Assembly (NCBI GenBank): GCA_000824785.1
Contig: CCNB01000007.1
Span: 124,165-188,164, forward strand
Reading direction: 5' to 3'
From: Mesorhizobium plurifarium
GTDB lineage: Bacteria; Pseudomonadota; Alphaproteobacteria; Rhizobiales; Rhizobiaceae
DNA: 64,000 bases
Shown: piece by piece, positions 1-8,202 of the stretch
How positions within the stretch are numbered: the stretch's first letter is position 1
Layout of the letters: every line of letters starts with the position of its first letter
Notes under the pieces: generated by a model
Told to the model about the DNA's origin: nothing
Seen by the model: the letters and a program-made list of their open reading frames with translations, nothing else
The model's database searches: none
Program-made: the position numbers and the translations under genes

Positions 1-339
1 ACGGACATCGATACGCTCGATGAAGTCGACCACGTCCTTGGCGAAGAATACGAGCACGAACCCGTTCCCATTTCCGCCAGGCGGAGCACGTTTTCGGTGA
101 CGACCGTCTGGATCGGGTTCCCGATGATCATTACAGGAGCGATGACCGGATCCATCCTTGTGCTCGGCATGGGGTTCCGCAACGCGCTCTGGGCGATGGG
201 GATCGGCAACCTCATCATGTTCGCTTACGTCGGCGCGCTCGGCCTTCTGGGGACGCGGCGCGGCATGAACTTCTGTGCCATATGGACCGACGGCCCGGCA
301 GCCGCCGTCGGGTGTGCGGCGTGCGATCGCCGGGCCTAA
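1..339 (+). pseudogene. NCS1-type cytosine/purine permease, broken N-terminal fragment
   Basis: The frame is open from the first base of the window, so the true start lies outside it. The first ~90 codons read like the N-terminus of an NCS1 (cytosine/purine/allantoin) permease: an acidic leader, then a hydrophobic stretch beginning TTVWIGFPMIITGAMTGS and a second one ending in GTRRGMNF. After that point similarity stops; the frame continues with a Cys/Ala-rich run and hits a stop at 337-339. Family members have about 12 membrane segments and 430-500 residues, so this is a remnant truncated after roughly two helices. I see no continuation in the following 800 bases on this strand. The family call rests on motif resemblance from memory. 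Confidence 0.6.
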
Positions 340-1174
340 CCGGGCAGTTGTGAGTCCAGCCGGCTGACCGCATCATATAAGGTGAATCTAATATTTCGTC
401 ATGCGAACAGGGGAAAGCCGCGCACCGACCCATGGCTTGAACTGATTAGTCCTAAACTGGCCAAGAAGCGCTCCAGACTTTGCACGAGACCGCAATTGCC
501 GAAATGGCTTACGGCAAGCTCCAAGATACCTGACGGTCCCGGTCCGTGATGGAGCCCATAAGCCGGTATTGTGTCAGCTCCTACTGATGAACGTTCCACA
601 GTTAGCACGCCCTGGCGCCCTGCTGCCGGCTGATTCAAACGTCCTTCGTTCGGATGGCGATTACCTTAGCATAGGCCGATATAACAATATCAGCCGGCGT
701 CCTGTATCTAGTCCGTGCCCCCGCCGGTCAGGCCCGGCTCGTGGGCACCCCCCGCTTTCGAGCCGGGCCGCTCACCGATCGGTTGGTCCCCGTTTGGGGT
801 TGGCTATCGGTTTTGCCGGTCTTCGCGCACAACGTTGTAGAGAAGCAGTCCAGCCATCAAAGACACGACGGCGCCCACCATGTCGTGGCCGGTCAGCCCC
901 GAATAATACACGAACGCAAATGCCAACTCGGCCATGGGTCCACCTGAGCGCGCGATACTTGGTGAGAGAACCCTTAGAGCAAGCTAATGTTCCTGACGGT
1001 CAGCGCCAATGCAGGCAACATGGCGTCCGGCCGTTGTTTGATCGGGCGGTTTCGCGTCTGGGCCGAACCATTCACGCAAGCGGGCTCGGGGTTCACGACG
1101 GCGGATTCATGCGCCCACAACCGGCTACCGCTCGGCCGTCCCTTCGGAAACGCCGGACTGCATCCTGGACTTGC
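340..1174. other. Gene-poor 835 bp stretch between permease remnant and prsE
   Basis: No convincing full-length gene. The open frames on both strands here lack recognisable domains and have arginine/proline-rich composition typical of chance frames in GC-rich DNA. One short minus-strand frame (935 to 804, 43 codons, ATG to TAG) encodes a hydrophobic peptide (MAELAFAFVYYSGLTGHDMV at its start, ending VVREDRQNR) that looks like a single membrane helix with a charged tail. It could be the C-terminal scrap of a transporter, but I cannot assign it. The stretch probably holds gene debris. Confidence 0.5.
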
Positions 1175-2581
1175 CTATCGGAAAGCGCGTGACATCTGGT
1201 CGGTGAGCGGCTTCAGCAGATAAGACCAGACACTGCGTTGGCCTGTGCTTATATGAACCTCGGCCGGCATGCCGGGCTTGAGCACCTTCGTATCCCTCAG
1301 GCAACCGGTCTTGTTCTCGACGCTGATGCGTGCCGAGAAATAGGAGAGCTGGCGCTGCGGGTCCTTGATCAGGTCCGCGGAAATCCACTTCACCGCGCCC
1401 TGGCATGCGGGCGTCGTGCCGGCATCGAATGCCGGGAAGCGGATCGAGACAGGTTGACCCGGCTGAATGTCATCCACCCGCGCAGGCGGAATGAGCGCGT
1501 CCACGACAAGATTGTCCGCATCGGGGACAATCGTCATCAGCAGTTCCCCGGGAGCGATTACACCGCCGATCGTGTGGACGGTGGATTGCTGTATCGTTCC
1601 CGATTGGGGGGCGCGGATTTCAGTTTTGGTGAGCTCGTCCTGAGCCACGATCCTGCGTTCGTCAAGCTCGGTCCGTTTGGCTTCGGTTTCGCGCAGCTCC
1701 TTTGTCACTTCGCTGCGCCTTTGCTCGTCAAGCTGCAGAACCTGCAACTCGGTTTCGGTGATCTTGACCTGCGCTTCCGCGACGGCCGCCGCCAGCCGCC
1801 CGGACTCGCCTTTGGCCCGTGTCGCGTCCAGTCTGACGTTGCTGAGCCTCTCCTTCGAAACCAGTTTCTTGGAGTAGAGAGCATCCACATCGGTGAGGTC
1901 GCGGCCCAGCAAGGCCGCGGATTCGTCCATCGCGGCCTGCTGTGCCTTCAGGCCTTCGAGCTGTCGCTGGATCTGCTCGGTCTGGCTGCGAAGAAGCGTT
2001 TTTTGGCCGGCCAATTCCGAAGCCCGCGTCTGCAGCAAGGCGCGCTCGCCGTCGACCAGCGCCACCACGCTTGGCTTGTTCATCTCCGCTTGAAGAGCGG
2101 CTGGAAGCTGCATTGTCGTCAGCCCCTGTCGCTCCGCCTCGAGACGGGCAAGCCGCGCTGTGGCGCGATCGAAATCCTCGCTGATGATCTGGAGGTTTGC
2201 GCGTGCCAGCGTGTCATCCAGCCTGACCAACACGTCGCCCGCCCGGACATGATCGCCATCCTGCGCAAAGATGCCGCTGATCGTGCCGCCGGCCTGGTGC
2301 TGCACCTTCTTGGTGTTGCTTTCGACCACCACGGTCGCGGGGGCGATCACGGCGCCGGCGATCTCGGTCAAGCCGAGCCACAGCCCTCCGCCAACCACCA
2401 GCAGGCAAGTCACCGCCAGGCCGAGAGCCAGGCTCGGGCCGAGGCTGCCGGGCGGCTTGAGCGCGTTCGCGCCCGGGGAGAGCGAAACAGCACCGAAGCC
2501 AGCATAGGAGCGCAGGTCCGCAAACAGGCGAGGCAGGACGTCACGAATGTCCGGAACGAAGCGAGGCAGGACGTCACGCAT
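1175..2581 (-). CDS. prsE: Type I secretion membrane fusion protein (HlyD family, PrsE-like)
   Basis: Periplasmic adaptor of a type I secretion system, linking the inner-membrane ABC exporter to a TolC-like outer-membrane channel. The 468 residues show the family layout: cytoplasmic N-terminus, one membrane helix at about 49-71, a split lipoyl/barrel-sandwich half beginning VQHQAGGTISGIFAQDGDHV, a long coiled coil (about 120-300), the second lipoyl half, and a C-terminal beta barrel (PGMPAEVHISTGQRSVWSYL). It starts 8 bases inside the upstream ABC gene, so the two are translationally coupled. The first 22 residues contain an 11-residue duplication (RDVLPR twice) encoded by a 33-bp tandem repeat. 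The PrsE name follows from the pairing with PrsD and an RTX cargo next door; AprE/LipC-type adaptors are the alternative. Confidence 0.9.
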   Translation of the reverse strand: MRDVLPRFVPDIRDVLPRLFADLRSYAGFGAVSLSPGANALKPPGSLGPSLALGLAVTCLLVVGGGLWLGLTEIAGAVIAPATVVVESNTKKVQHQAGGTISGIFAQDGDHVRAGDVLVRLDDTLARANLQIISEDFDRATARLARLEAERQGLTTMQLPAALQAEMNKPSVVALVDGERALLQTRASELAGQKTLLRSQTEQIQRQLEGLKAQQAAMDESAALLGRDLTDVDALYSKKLVSKERLSNVRLDATRAKGESGRLAAAVAEAQVKITETELQVLQLDEQRRSEVTKELRETEAKRTELDERRIVAQDELTKTEIRAPQSGTIQQSTVHTIGGVIAPGELLMTIVPDADNLVVDALIPPARVDDIQPGQPVSIRFPAFDAGTTPACQGAVKWISADLIKDPQRQLSYFSARISVENKTGCLRDTKVLKPGMPAEVHISTGQRSVWSYLLKPLTDQMSRAFR

Positions 2582-2586
2582 GTCCG
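2528..2586. repeat. 33-bp tandem duplication at the 5' end of prsE
   Basis: Two 26-base copies, 2528-2553 and 2561-2586, differ at one position (gcgaggcaggacgtcacg followed by A or C, then atgtccg) and start 33 bases apart, exactly 11 codons. On the minus strand they encode MRDVLPRFVPD and IRDVLPRLFAD at the extreme N-terminus of the membrane fusion protein. The near identity points to a recent in-frame duplication. Confidence 0.85.
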
Positions 2587-4322
2587 CTTACACCTCTCTG
2601 GGTCGGAATGATCGGACGATGGGTGGCGGGAACGGGTGGTCGCGTCATGCTCGACAAGACCTCCTCGCGGGAGCCAAAGGAGCGGACCATGCCGTTGGCC
2701 AGCACCAAGACCTGGTCGATGTTGGTGAGAGCGGACGGGCGGTGCGCGACAACAATCACAATGCCTCCGCGTTGACGCACAGCCAGAATCGCTCCGGCGA
2801 GCGCGGCGTCACCTTCGACATCAAGGTTCGAGTTAGGCTCATCCAGAACGACCAGAAACGGCTCGCCATAGAGCGCCCTGGCGAGGCCGATCAATTGTCT
2901 CTGGCCTGCCGACAAGGCCCGGCCTCCCTCGCCGATGCGGGTTTGGAAACCCTCCGGCAGATGCATGATCATCGAATAGACGCCTGCTGCTCTCGCGGCT
3001 GCGAGCACGCCCTTGGGGTCGCTCTTGCCGCCGAACCTCGAGATGTTGTCCGCCACGGTTCCATCGAAAAGCTCAACGTCCTGCGGCAGATAGCCGATAT
3101 GAGCGCCGAGCGAATGCGGCGCCCACTGATCGAGAGGGGCCCCGTCCAGCCTTACTTTGCCGTTGAGCGGCTTCCAGGCGCCGACCAAGGCCCGCACCAG
3201 CGTCGTCTTCCCGGAACCGCTCGGGCCCACGATGGCCATGCCCGCGCCGCTGGACAGCTGGAAACTTACATCTAGCACGGTCGGCTTGGGCGTGCCGGGC
3301 GGCGCCACCGTTAACCTCTCGACAGTCAGCCGCGTTTGCGGCCGGGGCAATTCCAAGGGCTCGACCGGGTCTTCGAACGAATCCAACATAGCCTTGAGCT
3401 GGAAATAGCTGTGCCGTGTCGCCAGGAAGCCTTTCCAGTTTGCGATCGCCGCATCGACCGGAGCAAGCGCGCGGCCCAGCAAGATCGATGATGCGATGAT
3501 CACGCCGGGGGATGCTTCGCCGCCAATGACCAGATAGGCGCCTAGGCCCAGCACTGAAGACTGCAGTGCCATTCTCAGCGCCTTCGACAATGAACCGGTC
3601 CCTCCGATGATGTCGGAGAGCCGCTCCTGATGCGCCAGGTAGCTATGAACGATATCGCTCCAGCGCCCGGCTAGTCTGGAGGAGAGGCCCATCGCGTGGA
3701 CGACCTCCGCATTGCGGCGGCCGGACTCGGCAAGAGCGCGCTGCGAGATCATCGCTTCGGATGTCAGCCTGGCGGGCCGGCGACCGAAGATCTCCGCCAC
3801 CGCGGTCAGCGCTACCACAACAAGAGCGCCGATCGTCGCCAATACGCCAAGCGACGGGTGCAGCAGATAAATGACCAGCAAATAGAAAGGAATCCAGGGC
3901 GCGTCGAATATGACGGTCGGCCCGGATCCCGAAAGGAAGCCACGCAGGTGATCAAGGTCCCGCAACGGATTGAGCCTGTCCGCCTCCCGCCCCGCCTTGA
4001 GCGGCAAAAGCACCGATATCGCGAACGCCCTTTGATGAAGATTTCTGTAGAGCCGGCTGGCAATGCGGACCAACAGGCGAAGCCGCACGAAGTCGAGCAG
4101 CCCGTAGGCCGCGTAAAGGCCCAGCATTCCAATCGTTAACCCGACGAGGGTCGGAACGCTCTGGGACGGCAGCACCCTATCATAGACCTGAAGCATATAG
4201 AGAGACCCGGTCAGCGCCAGGAGGTTTGTCACCGCTGAAAAAAGCCCAACCCCGAACAAGCCCTGAGCGCAGTCCGACATTGCGATCCGTAAAAGGGAGG
4301 AGGATTCTTGCTTGCTCTTCAT
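2574..4322 (-). CDS. prsD: Type I secretion ABC transporter, permease/ATPase (PrsD-like)
   Basis: Inner-membrane ABC exporter that energises type I secretion of RTX-type proteins. The 582 residues contain an N-terminal transmembrane domain (helices in about 20-300, including LFSAVTNLLALTGSLYMLQVYDRV) and a C-terminal ATPase: Walker A GPSGSGKTT at about 366, signature SAGQR at 471-475, Walker B FLVVLDEP at 489-495 and the H-loop VAHRPSAL. There is no N-terminal C39 peptidase, as usual for exporters of C-terminally signalled RTX proteins. It overlaps prsE by 8 bases and lies divergent from the RTX protein at 4732. In rhizobia PrsDE export EPS glycanases, which fits the neighbour. Confidence 0.92.
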   Translation of the reverse strand: MKSKQESSSLLRIAMSDCAQGLFGVGLFSAVTNLLALTGSLYMLQVYDRVLPSQSVPTLVGLTIGMLGLYAAYGLLDFVRLRLLVRIASRLYRNLHQRAFAISVLLPLKAGREADRLNPLRDLDHLRGFLSGSGPTVIFDAPWIPFYLLVIYLLHPSLGVLATIGALVVVALTAVAEIFGRRPARLTSEAMISQRALAESGRRNAEVVHAMGLSSRLAGRWSDIVHSYLAHQERLSDIIGGTGSLSKALRMALQSSVLGLGAYLVIGGEASPGVIIASSILLGRALAPVDAAIANWKGFLATRHSYFQLKAMLDSFEDPVEPLELPRPQTRLTVERLTVAPPGTPKPTVLDVSFQLSSGAGMAIVGPSGSGKTTLVRALVGAWKPLNGKVRLDGAPLDQWAPHSLGAHIGYLPQDVELFDGTVADNISRFGGKSDPKGVLAAARAAGVYSMIMHLPEGFQTRIGEGGRALSAGQRQLIGLARALYGEPFLVVLDEPNSNLDVEGDAALAGAILAVRQRGGIVIVVAHRPSALTNIDQVLVLANGMVRSFGSREEVLSSMTRPPVPATHRPIIPTQRGVSGHA

Positions 4323-4731
4323 TTGCCTTCTGATTTTTCACGCGGATAGCCGCGCGGCTTTGTTGGCGCTGCCCGAGATGGGAAACTTTGACTGCATGGA
4401 TATGCCTGGTCCGAGCGATTGCCGGACGTGAAGCGTCGCTAATGTAGCCTACTTTAATCCAAATGAAGCGAAATCGTGACCCCTGTGCCAAAACGGGGCA
4501 GTAAATCGGTGGAAAGTGGGGATAATGTCAGGAGAAAATTTTCATAATATCACGACCGACGAAGCGAGACTTGACTGAAAACATTGAGCTTTTCTTGAAG
4601 GGTGCCGAGGAAGGAGCGGAACCCGATCACTTATTTTGACCGGTGAAACCGGTATGTGATTTCTGTCTAATATACCTTTCGTCTAGGCAAGCCGTGCAGG
4701 GGGCGTTGCCGAATTACAAGAAGGAACAAGT
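4323..4731. promoter_or_regulatory. Divergent intergenic region between prsDE and the RTX glycosidase-like gene
   Basis: 409 bases, noticeably A/T-richer than the flanking genes, with no gene. It must carry the promoters for both the secretion genes and their presumed cargo. A dyad ACCGGT-GAA-ACCGGT lies at 4639-4653, about 80 bases upstream of the plus-strand gene, and a TAATAT hexamer follows at 4668-4673, but I found no well-spaced -35 partner, so no promoter is called with confidence. The plus-strand gene has a good ribosome site (AAGAAGGA near 4718-4725). Confidence 0.5.
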
Positions 4732-6180
4732 ATGGCAACTTTGCACTATGCATCGGGCGGTTCGGCCGCCGAGGTTGCAACAGCCGGATTCAATCTGGTC
4801 GACGTTCAGTACCTTTCCCAGGTGAACGCGCTTCCCGACGGAATGAAGGGATTGGTCTATCTCAGCGCCCATGATGGCGTCACCCAGTCGTTCATCGACA
4901 AGGTCACTCCATTCCTCAACAATTCGAAGGTTTTCGGATTCTTCCTGATGGACGAGCCGGATCCGACCGGAAGATGGGGAACTTATGCGAGCGCTGAAAA
5001 CCTGAAGGCGGAATCGGACTGGATCCACTCGCATTTTCCGGGCGCGAAGACCTTCATCACGATGATGAATATGGGGTCTTCCACCAATCCGGATTTCACC
5101 AACACCTACAATCCCGCAAACACCGGTATCGATTATTACGGTCTTGACCCGTATCCGGTGCGCACCGGCACAACCAGCGTCGACTATGACATGATCGACA
5201 GGGCCGTGGCCGCGGCCGTGAAGTCCGGTATCCCGATCGACAAGATCATTCCCGTCTACCAGACCTTCGGCGGCGGCGGCTGGGAAACCGACACGGGCGG
5301 AAAGCACGTCATGCCCACCACGTCGCAAATGCAGACGATGATGGACCACTGGGCCAAGCTCGTGCCGTCGCCGGCGTTCGACTACGCTTATGCGTGGGGC
5401 TCCCAGAACGGCGACACCGCGCTTGAGAATTCACCGGAGCTGCAGGCGTTGTTCCGGCAGCACAATGCCAGCTCGACCTCGTCGGCGCCGCCGGCGACCA
5501 CAGAGCCGACACCGCCAACCTCCGAGCCTGCTCCGACAACATCAGACGCGACGCCGCCGACGACGAGCACAGATCCTTCCCACAACGATCATGTAATCCA
5601 TGGCGGTAAGGGCAACGACACTTATCATATCAACAACGCGCATGATAAAGTCATGGAAACCAACGGTGGCGGCTTCGACAAGGTGATGGCATCGGTAAGC
5701 TATGCTCTGTCCGCCGGCTCGCATGTCGAGCAGCTTTCCACCTCCAGCACGCGCGGCAAGGCCGCTATCGATCTGACGGGCAACGAGTTCGGCCAGACGA
5801 TCCTCGGCAACAACGGCGATAACAAGATAAATGGCGGTGGCGGGTCTGACCTGTTGAAGGGCTATGGCGGACACGATGCCTTCGTGTTCAACACGGCGCT
5901 TGGAAAGTACAATATCGACAAGATCGCAGATTTCGATGTTTCTCGGGACAAGATCTATCTCGACCACGGCATATTCGCCGGGCTTCAGAAAGGCGCGCTC
6001 GCAGCCGGCGATTTCCATATCGGTCGCAGCGCACATGATGCGAGCGATCACATCATCTACAACAGCGCGACAGGAGCGCTGTCCTTCGACAGCGACGGGA
6101 TCGGCGGCCATGCGCAGGTCCAGTTTGCCAGTCTCTCGCCACATCTGCACCTGGGCGAGAACTCCTTTCTTGTGACCTGA
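4732..6180 (+). CDS. Secreted RTX protein with glycosidase-like N-terminal domain
   Basis: Probable PrsDE-exported, calcium-binding glycan-active enzyme. Residues 1-245 look like a (beta/alpha)8 glycoside-hydrolase-type domain: the motif FGFFLMDEPDP puts a candidate catalytic Glu at 75, and YYGLDPYPV at about 135-143 resembles substrate-cleft segments of GH-A clan enzymes. A low-complexity Ser/Thr/Pro linker spans about 245-283. RTX nonapeptide-like repeats follow (GGKGNDTYHI near 291; GNNGDNKINGGGGSDLLKGY near 359), then a serralysin-type C-terminal region. There is no Sec signal peptide, as expected for a type I substrate with a C-terminal signal. It is divergent from prsDE and a strong hairpin follows the stop. 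Exact GH family and substrate are not assigned; EPS processing is an inference from context. Confidence 0.82.
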   Translation: MATLHYASGGSAAEVATAGFNLVDVQYLSQVNALPDGMKGLVYLSAHDGVTQSFIDKVTPFLNNSKVFGFFLMDEPDPTGRWGTYASAENLKAESDWIHSHFPGAKTFITMMNMGSSTNPDFTNTYNPANTGIDYYGLDPYPVRTGTTSVDYDMIDRAVAAAVKSGIPIDKIIPVYQTFGGGGWETDTGGKHVMPTTSQMQTMMDHWAKLVPSPAFDYAYAWGSQNGDTALENSPELQALFRQHNASSTSSAPPATTEPTPPTSEPAPTTSDATPPTTSTDPSHNDHVIHGGKGNDTYHINNAHDKVMETNGGGFDKVMASVSYALSAGSHVEQLSTSSTRGKAAIDLTGNEFGQTILGNNGDNKINGGGGSDLLKGYGGHDAFVFNTALGKYNIDKIADFDVSRDKIYLDHGIFAGLQKGALAAGDFHIGRSAHDASDHIIYNSATGALSFDSDGIGGHAQVQFASLSPHLHLGENSFLVT

Positions 6181-6191
6181 CAGGAGGCCTA

Positions 6192-6220
6192 CCGATAGGA
6201 GCGCCCGGCGCTCCTATCGG
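6192..6220 (+). terminator. Strong hairpin after the RTX gene
   Basis: A perfect inverted repeat begins 12 bases after the RTX stop: left arm ccgataggagcgcc (6192-6205), one base, right arm ggcgctcctatcgg (6207-6220). In practice this gives a 12-13 bp stem with a tiny loop. No T-run follows, so it may act as a transcript-end stabiliser or a factor-assisted terminator. Confidence 0.7.
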
Positions 6221-6453
6221 CCTGGCTCGGAAACCGGCCTCCACGCCATTCCTGGAACTTGCAAAACCAACAGGGCTTGGCCCGTTGGCCTCTCCTCTGC
6301 GGTCTTCAGTTGCCGCTTGCCGGACCGAATCCCAACTCAGTCAACTCTCGCGTGTGCCGCTTGCCTGGCTCCCGCCTTTTTCTCGAATCTGCGGGAACAT
6401 TTTCCGGCGATCGAGGTTTCACTGACCTGGGACAAAGGGTGCGGGAGGATGAC

Positions 6454-6684
6454 ATGCCGAGCTACGAGGTCGAGGAGATTTTCGCCGGAAAGGTGATTGT
6501 CTCGCACAAGATCGTCGCGCCAACGCCCTTCCGGGCCGCAAAGATTGCAACCAATCGGGACGTTACCCTGCGAAATTCCGAGGTTCGATGGATACGGGTC
6601 TTTGAGGAAGACCGACGGCACCGGGCGTATGAATACACCGTCATTGAGCGACCGCAGTTTGTATCGCGCGCTGGGCCGTCATAG
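6454..6684 (+). CDS. Small conserved-looking protein of unknown function (76 aa)
   Basis: The ATG at 6454 is chosen over the upstream in-frame start at 6259 because GGGAGGA lies just before it and because the upstream codons read as low-quality sequence, whereas residues 1-67 have balanced composition (MPSYEVEEIFAGKVIVSHKI at the start). The peptide is hydrophilic, without signal peptide, membrane helix or a motif I know. A predicted beta-strand/alpha-helix/beta-strand pattern with an 'APTPFRAAKIA' helix suggests a compact single domain. It stands alone between the RTX gene and the polysaccharide cluster. No function is assigned. Confidence 0.6.
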   Translation: MPSYEVEEIFAGKVIVSHKIVAPTPFRAAKIATNRDVTLRNSEVRWIRVFEEDRRHRAYEYTVIERPQFVSRAGPS

Positions 6685-6990
6685 AGCCTCGGCGCCCGGC
6701 CAGCTTTCTCTATTTTCCCCATCCGATAGCGAGAGATCTCGCGTCCAGCAGCAGTAAGCCGCTGGGAGATTCCCGTCGAACCCGCATCGGTTTCCGACAC
6801 CCATTTCCCTGATCACCACGCGGAACCGGCTGGTCCCGTCATTCGAACAGACGAGGACAAGTCCAGGGGGCGCCCCTAGCTTTGATGGTCGACTGACGCA
6901 TTCCTCGCAAAGACAGCGGACCATGAAAGACTATCCAAGTTCCAGCCATTTCGGGCAGCTGGCGAACCGCAGCTTTTGGGGAGTGGCGAA
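6685..6990. other. Upstream region of the polysaccharide cluster
   Basis: 306 bases with no convincing gene. It precedes the first glycosyltransferase of a plus-strand run of closely spaced genes, so the operon promoter is expected here. I saw only a weak dyad (gcgag-agat-ctcgc near 6729-6742) and no clear -35/-10 pair. Confidence 0.4.
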
Positions 6991-8202
6991 ATGAAGCCGC
7001 ACCTGGTCTGCGTCGGCGGCGAGGATCACGCTCTGCGAATTCCATTCCTCATGGAGGTGCGTGAGAGGGGCTTCCAGATCACTGCCGTTTCGACCTGCGA
7101 CGGCGCCTCATTCCTAAGACATGGGATAGCGCACAGACGCTATGGCTTCGACCGCTTCAGCAGCGGCAGTGGGAAAGCGGGCACGGTCAGGGCGCTGCGC
7201 GGATTGATAGCCGAGTTGCGGCCCGACATCGTGCAGAGTTTCGACACCAAGCCTAATCTCTTGACCCCGCTCGCGGTGCGAGGGCAGGTGCCGGTTGTCC
7301 GCACGATCAACGGGTTGGGCTGGACCTTCTCGTCACGTGCGCCGCGCGCTTTGGCGCTTCGCCCGATCTTCTGCGGCCTGCAGTGGCTGTCGTCGTTCTG
7401 GACGGCAGCGACAGTGTTCCAAAACCACGACGATCGGACGTTCTTCGAAAGGTATCGGCTGCTCGGGCATGGTGAAAAGCGCGTCATCGCCGGGTCCGGC
7501 ATCGACATCGGCGCATTCGCGGCTGCGAGACACCTTGGGCCGTCCGCCGCGACTATGCGCCAGGAACTAGGACTTCAATCGGCTGAAGTCGTGATGTTTG
7601 TCGGCCGGCTGACCCGGCAGAAGGGGATTCCGACCCTTCTCAAGGCCGTGCCGAAAGTTCTCGCCAAACGGCCAGACGCGCGCTTCGTGTTAATTGGGCC
7701 GTGGCAATCCGAAGGCCCCTTTGCGGTCGACGAATCGGAAATCCGGCGGCTTGGGTCAGAAGTCGTCGTGTTGGGGAAACGCCAGGACGTTCCTTCGCTC
7801 CTGGGCATGGCCGACGTCTTCGCCTTTCCAACCGAATACCGCGAGGGAATTCCTCGCGTGTTGCTGGAGGCAGGGCTTGCGGGCCTGCCCATCGTAGCCT
7901 CAAGGATGCCGGGCTGCACCGATGTCGTCCAGGATGGATGGAACGGCTATCTGGTTGCACCGCGCGATCCGGATGCGTTGGCGGATCGCATAGTCGACCT
8001 GCTCTCGGATTGCGCGCACGCCAAAGCCATGGGTGCCCGGAGCGCCGCGCTCGTCAGAGAGCGTTTTGCCCTTTCGGGAGTGGTCGAGCAGTACTGCGAC
8101 CTCTACAGGAGCGTCCTGGCGACTCAGGCCAGAGGCGGTCTTGCACACTCCGCGTCGGCAGACCGTGTCGCCAAGCGCCGATTGGGCGAGGCGCGCCGAT
8201 GA
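6991..8202 (+). CDS. Glycosyltransferase family 4 (GT-B fold)
   Basis: Transfers a sugar from a nucleotide donor during assembly of a surface polysaccharide repeat unit on the cytoplasmic face of the inner membrane. The 403 residues contain an N-terminal acceptor-side domain (VCVGGEDHALRIPFLMEVRE...) and a C-terminal donor-binding domain with FVGRLTRQKGIPTLL at about 200 and the EX7E signature in EYREGIPRVLLEA near 285. This resembles CapM/WcaL-type GT4 enzymes. The ATG at 6991 is preferred over a TTG at 6976 because GGGGAG ends 7 bases before it. It overlaps the polymerase gene by four bases (ATGA), so this is the first gene of a coupled operon. Donor and acceptor are unknown. Confidence 0.88.
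   Translation: MKPHLVCVGGEDHALRIPFLMEVRERGFQITAVSTCDGASFLRHGIAHRRYGFDRFSSGSGKAGTVRALRGLIAELRPDIVQSFDTKPNLLTPLAVRGQVPVVRTINGLGWTFSSRAPRALALRPIFCGLQWLSSFWTAATVFQNHDDRTFFERYRLLGHGEKRVIAGSGIDIGAFAAARHLGPSAATMRQELGLQSAEVVMFVGRLTRQKGIPTLLKAVPKVLAKRPDARFVLIGPWQSEGPFAVDESEIRRLGSEVVVLGKRQDVPSLLGMADVFAFPTEYREGIPRVLLEAGLAGLPIVASRMPGCTDVVQDGWNGYLVAPRDPDALADRIVDLLSDCAHAKAMGARSAALVRERFALSGVVEQYCDLYRSVLATQARGGLAHSASADRVAKRRLGEARR

Noticed and set aside
569..1192. 207-codon plus-strand open frame in the gene-poor stretch
   Set aside because: Arg/Pro/Ser-rich, no ribosome site, no motif or fold pattern; the overlapping frames on the same strand are equally plausible, so none is supported.
1238..2611. 457-codon plus-strand open frame
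   Set aside because: It is the mirror of the prsE gene, whose HlyD architecture is clear; the plus-strand translation has no domain and an Arg/His/Gln-rich composition typical of antisense frames in GC-rich DNA.
4668..4673. TAATAT as a -10 element with TTGACC (4636-4641) as -35
   Set aside because: The spacing is 26 bases, too long for a sigma-70 promoter, so no promoter was called.
6192..6220. CRISPR repeat or mobile-element end at the perfect inverted repeat
   Set aside because: Single copy directly after a stop codon with no spacer pattern or transposase; a transcript-end hairpin explains it better.
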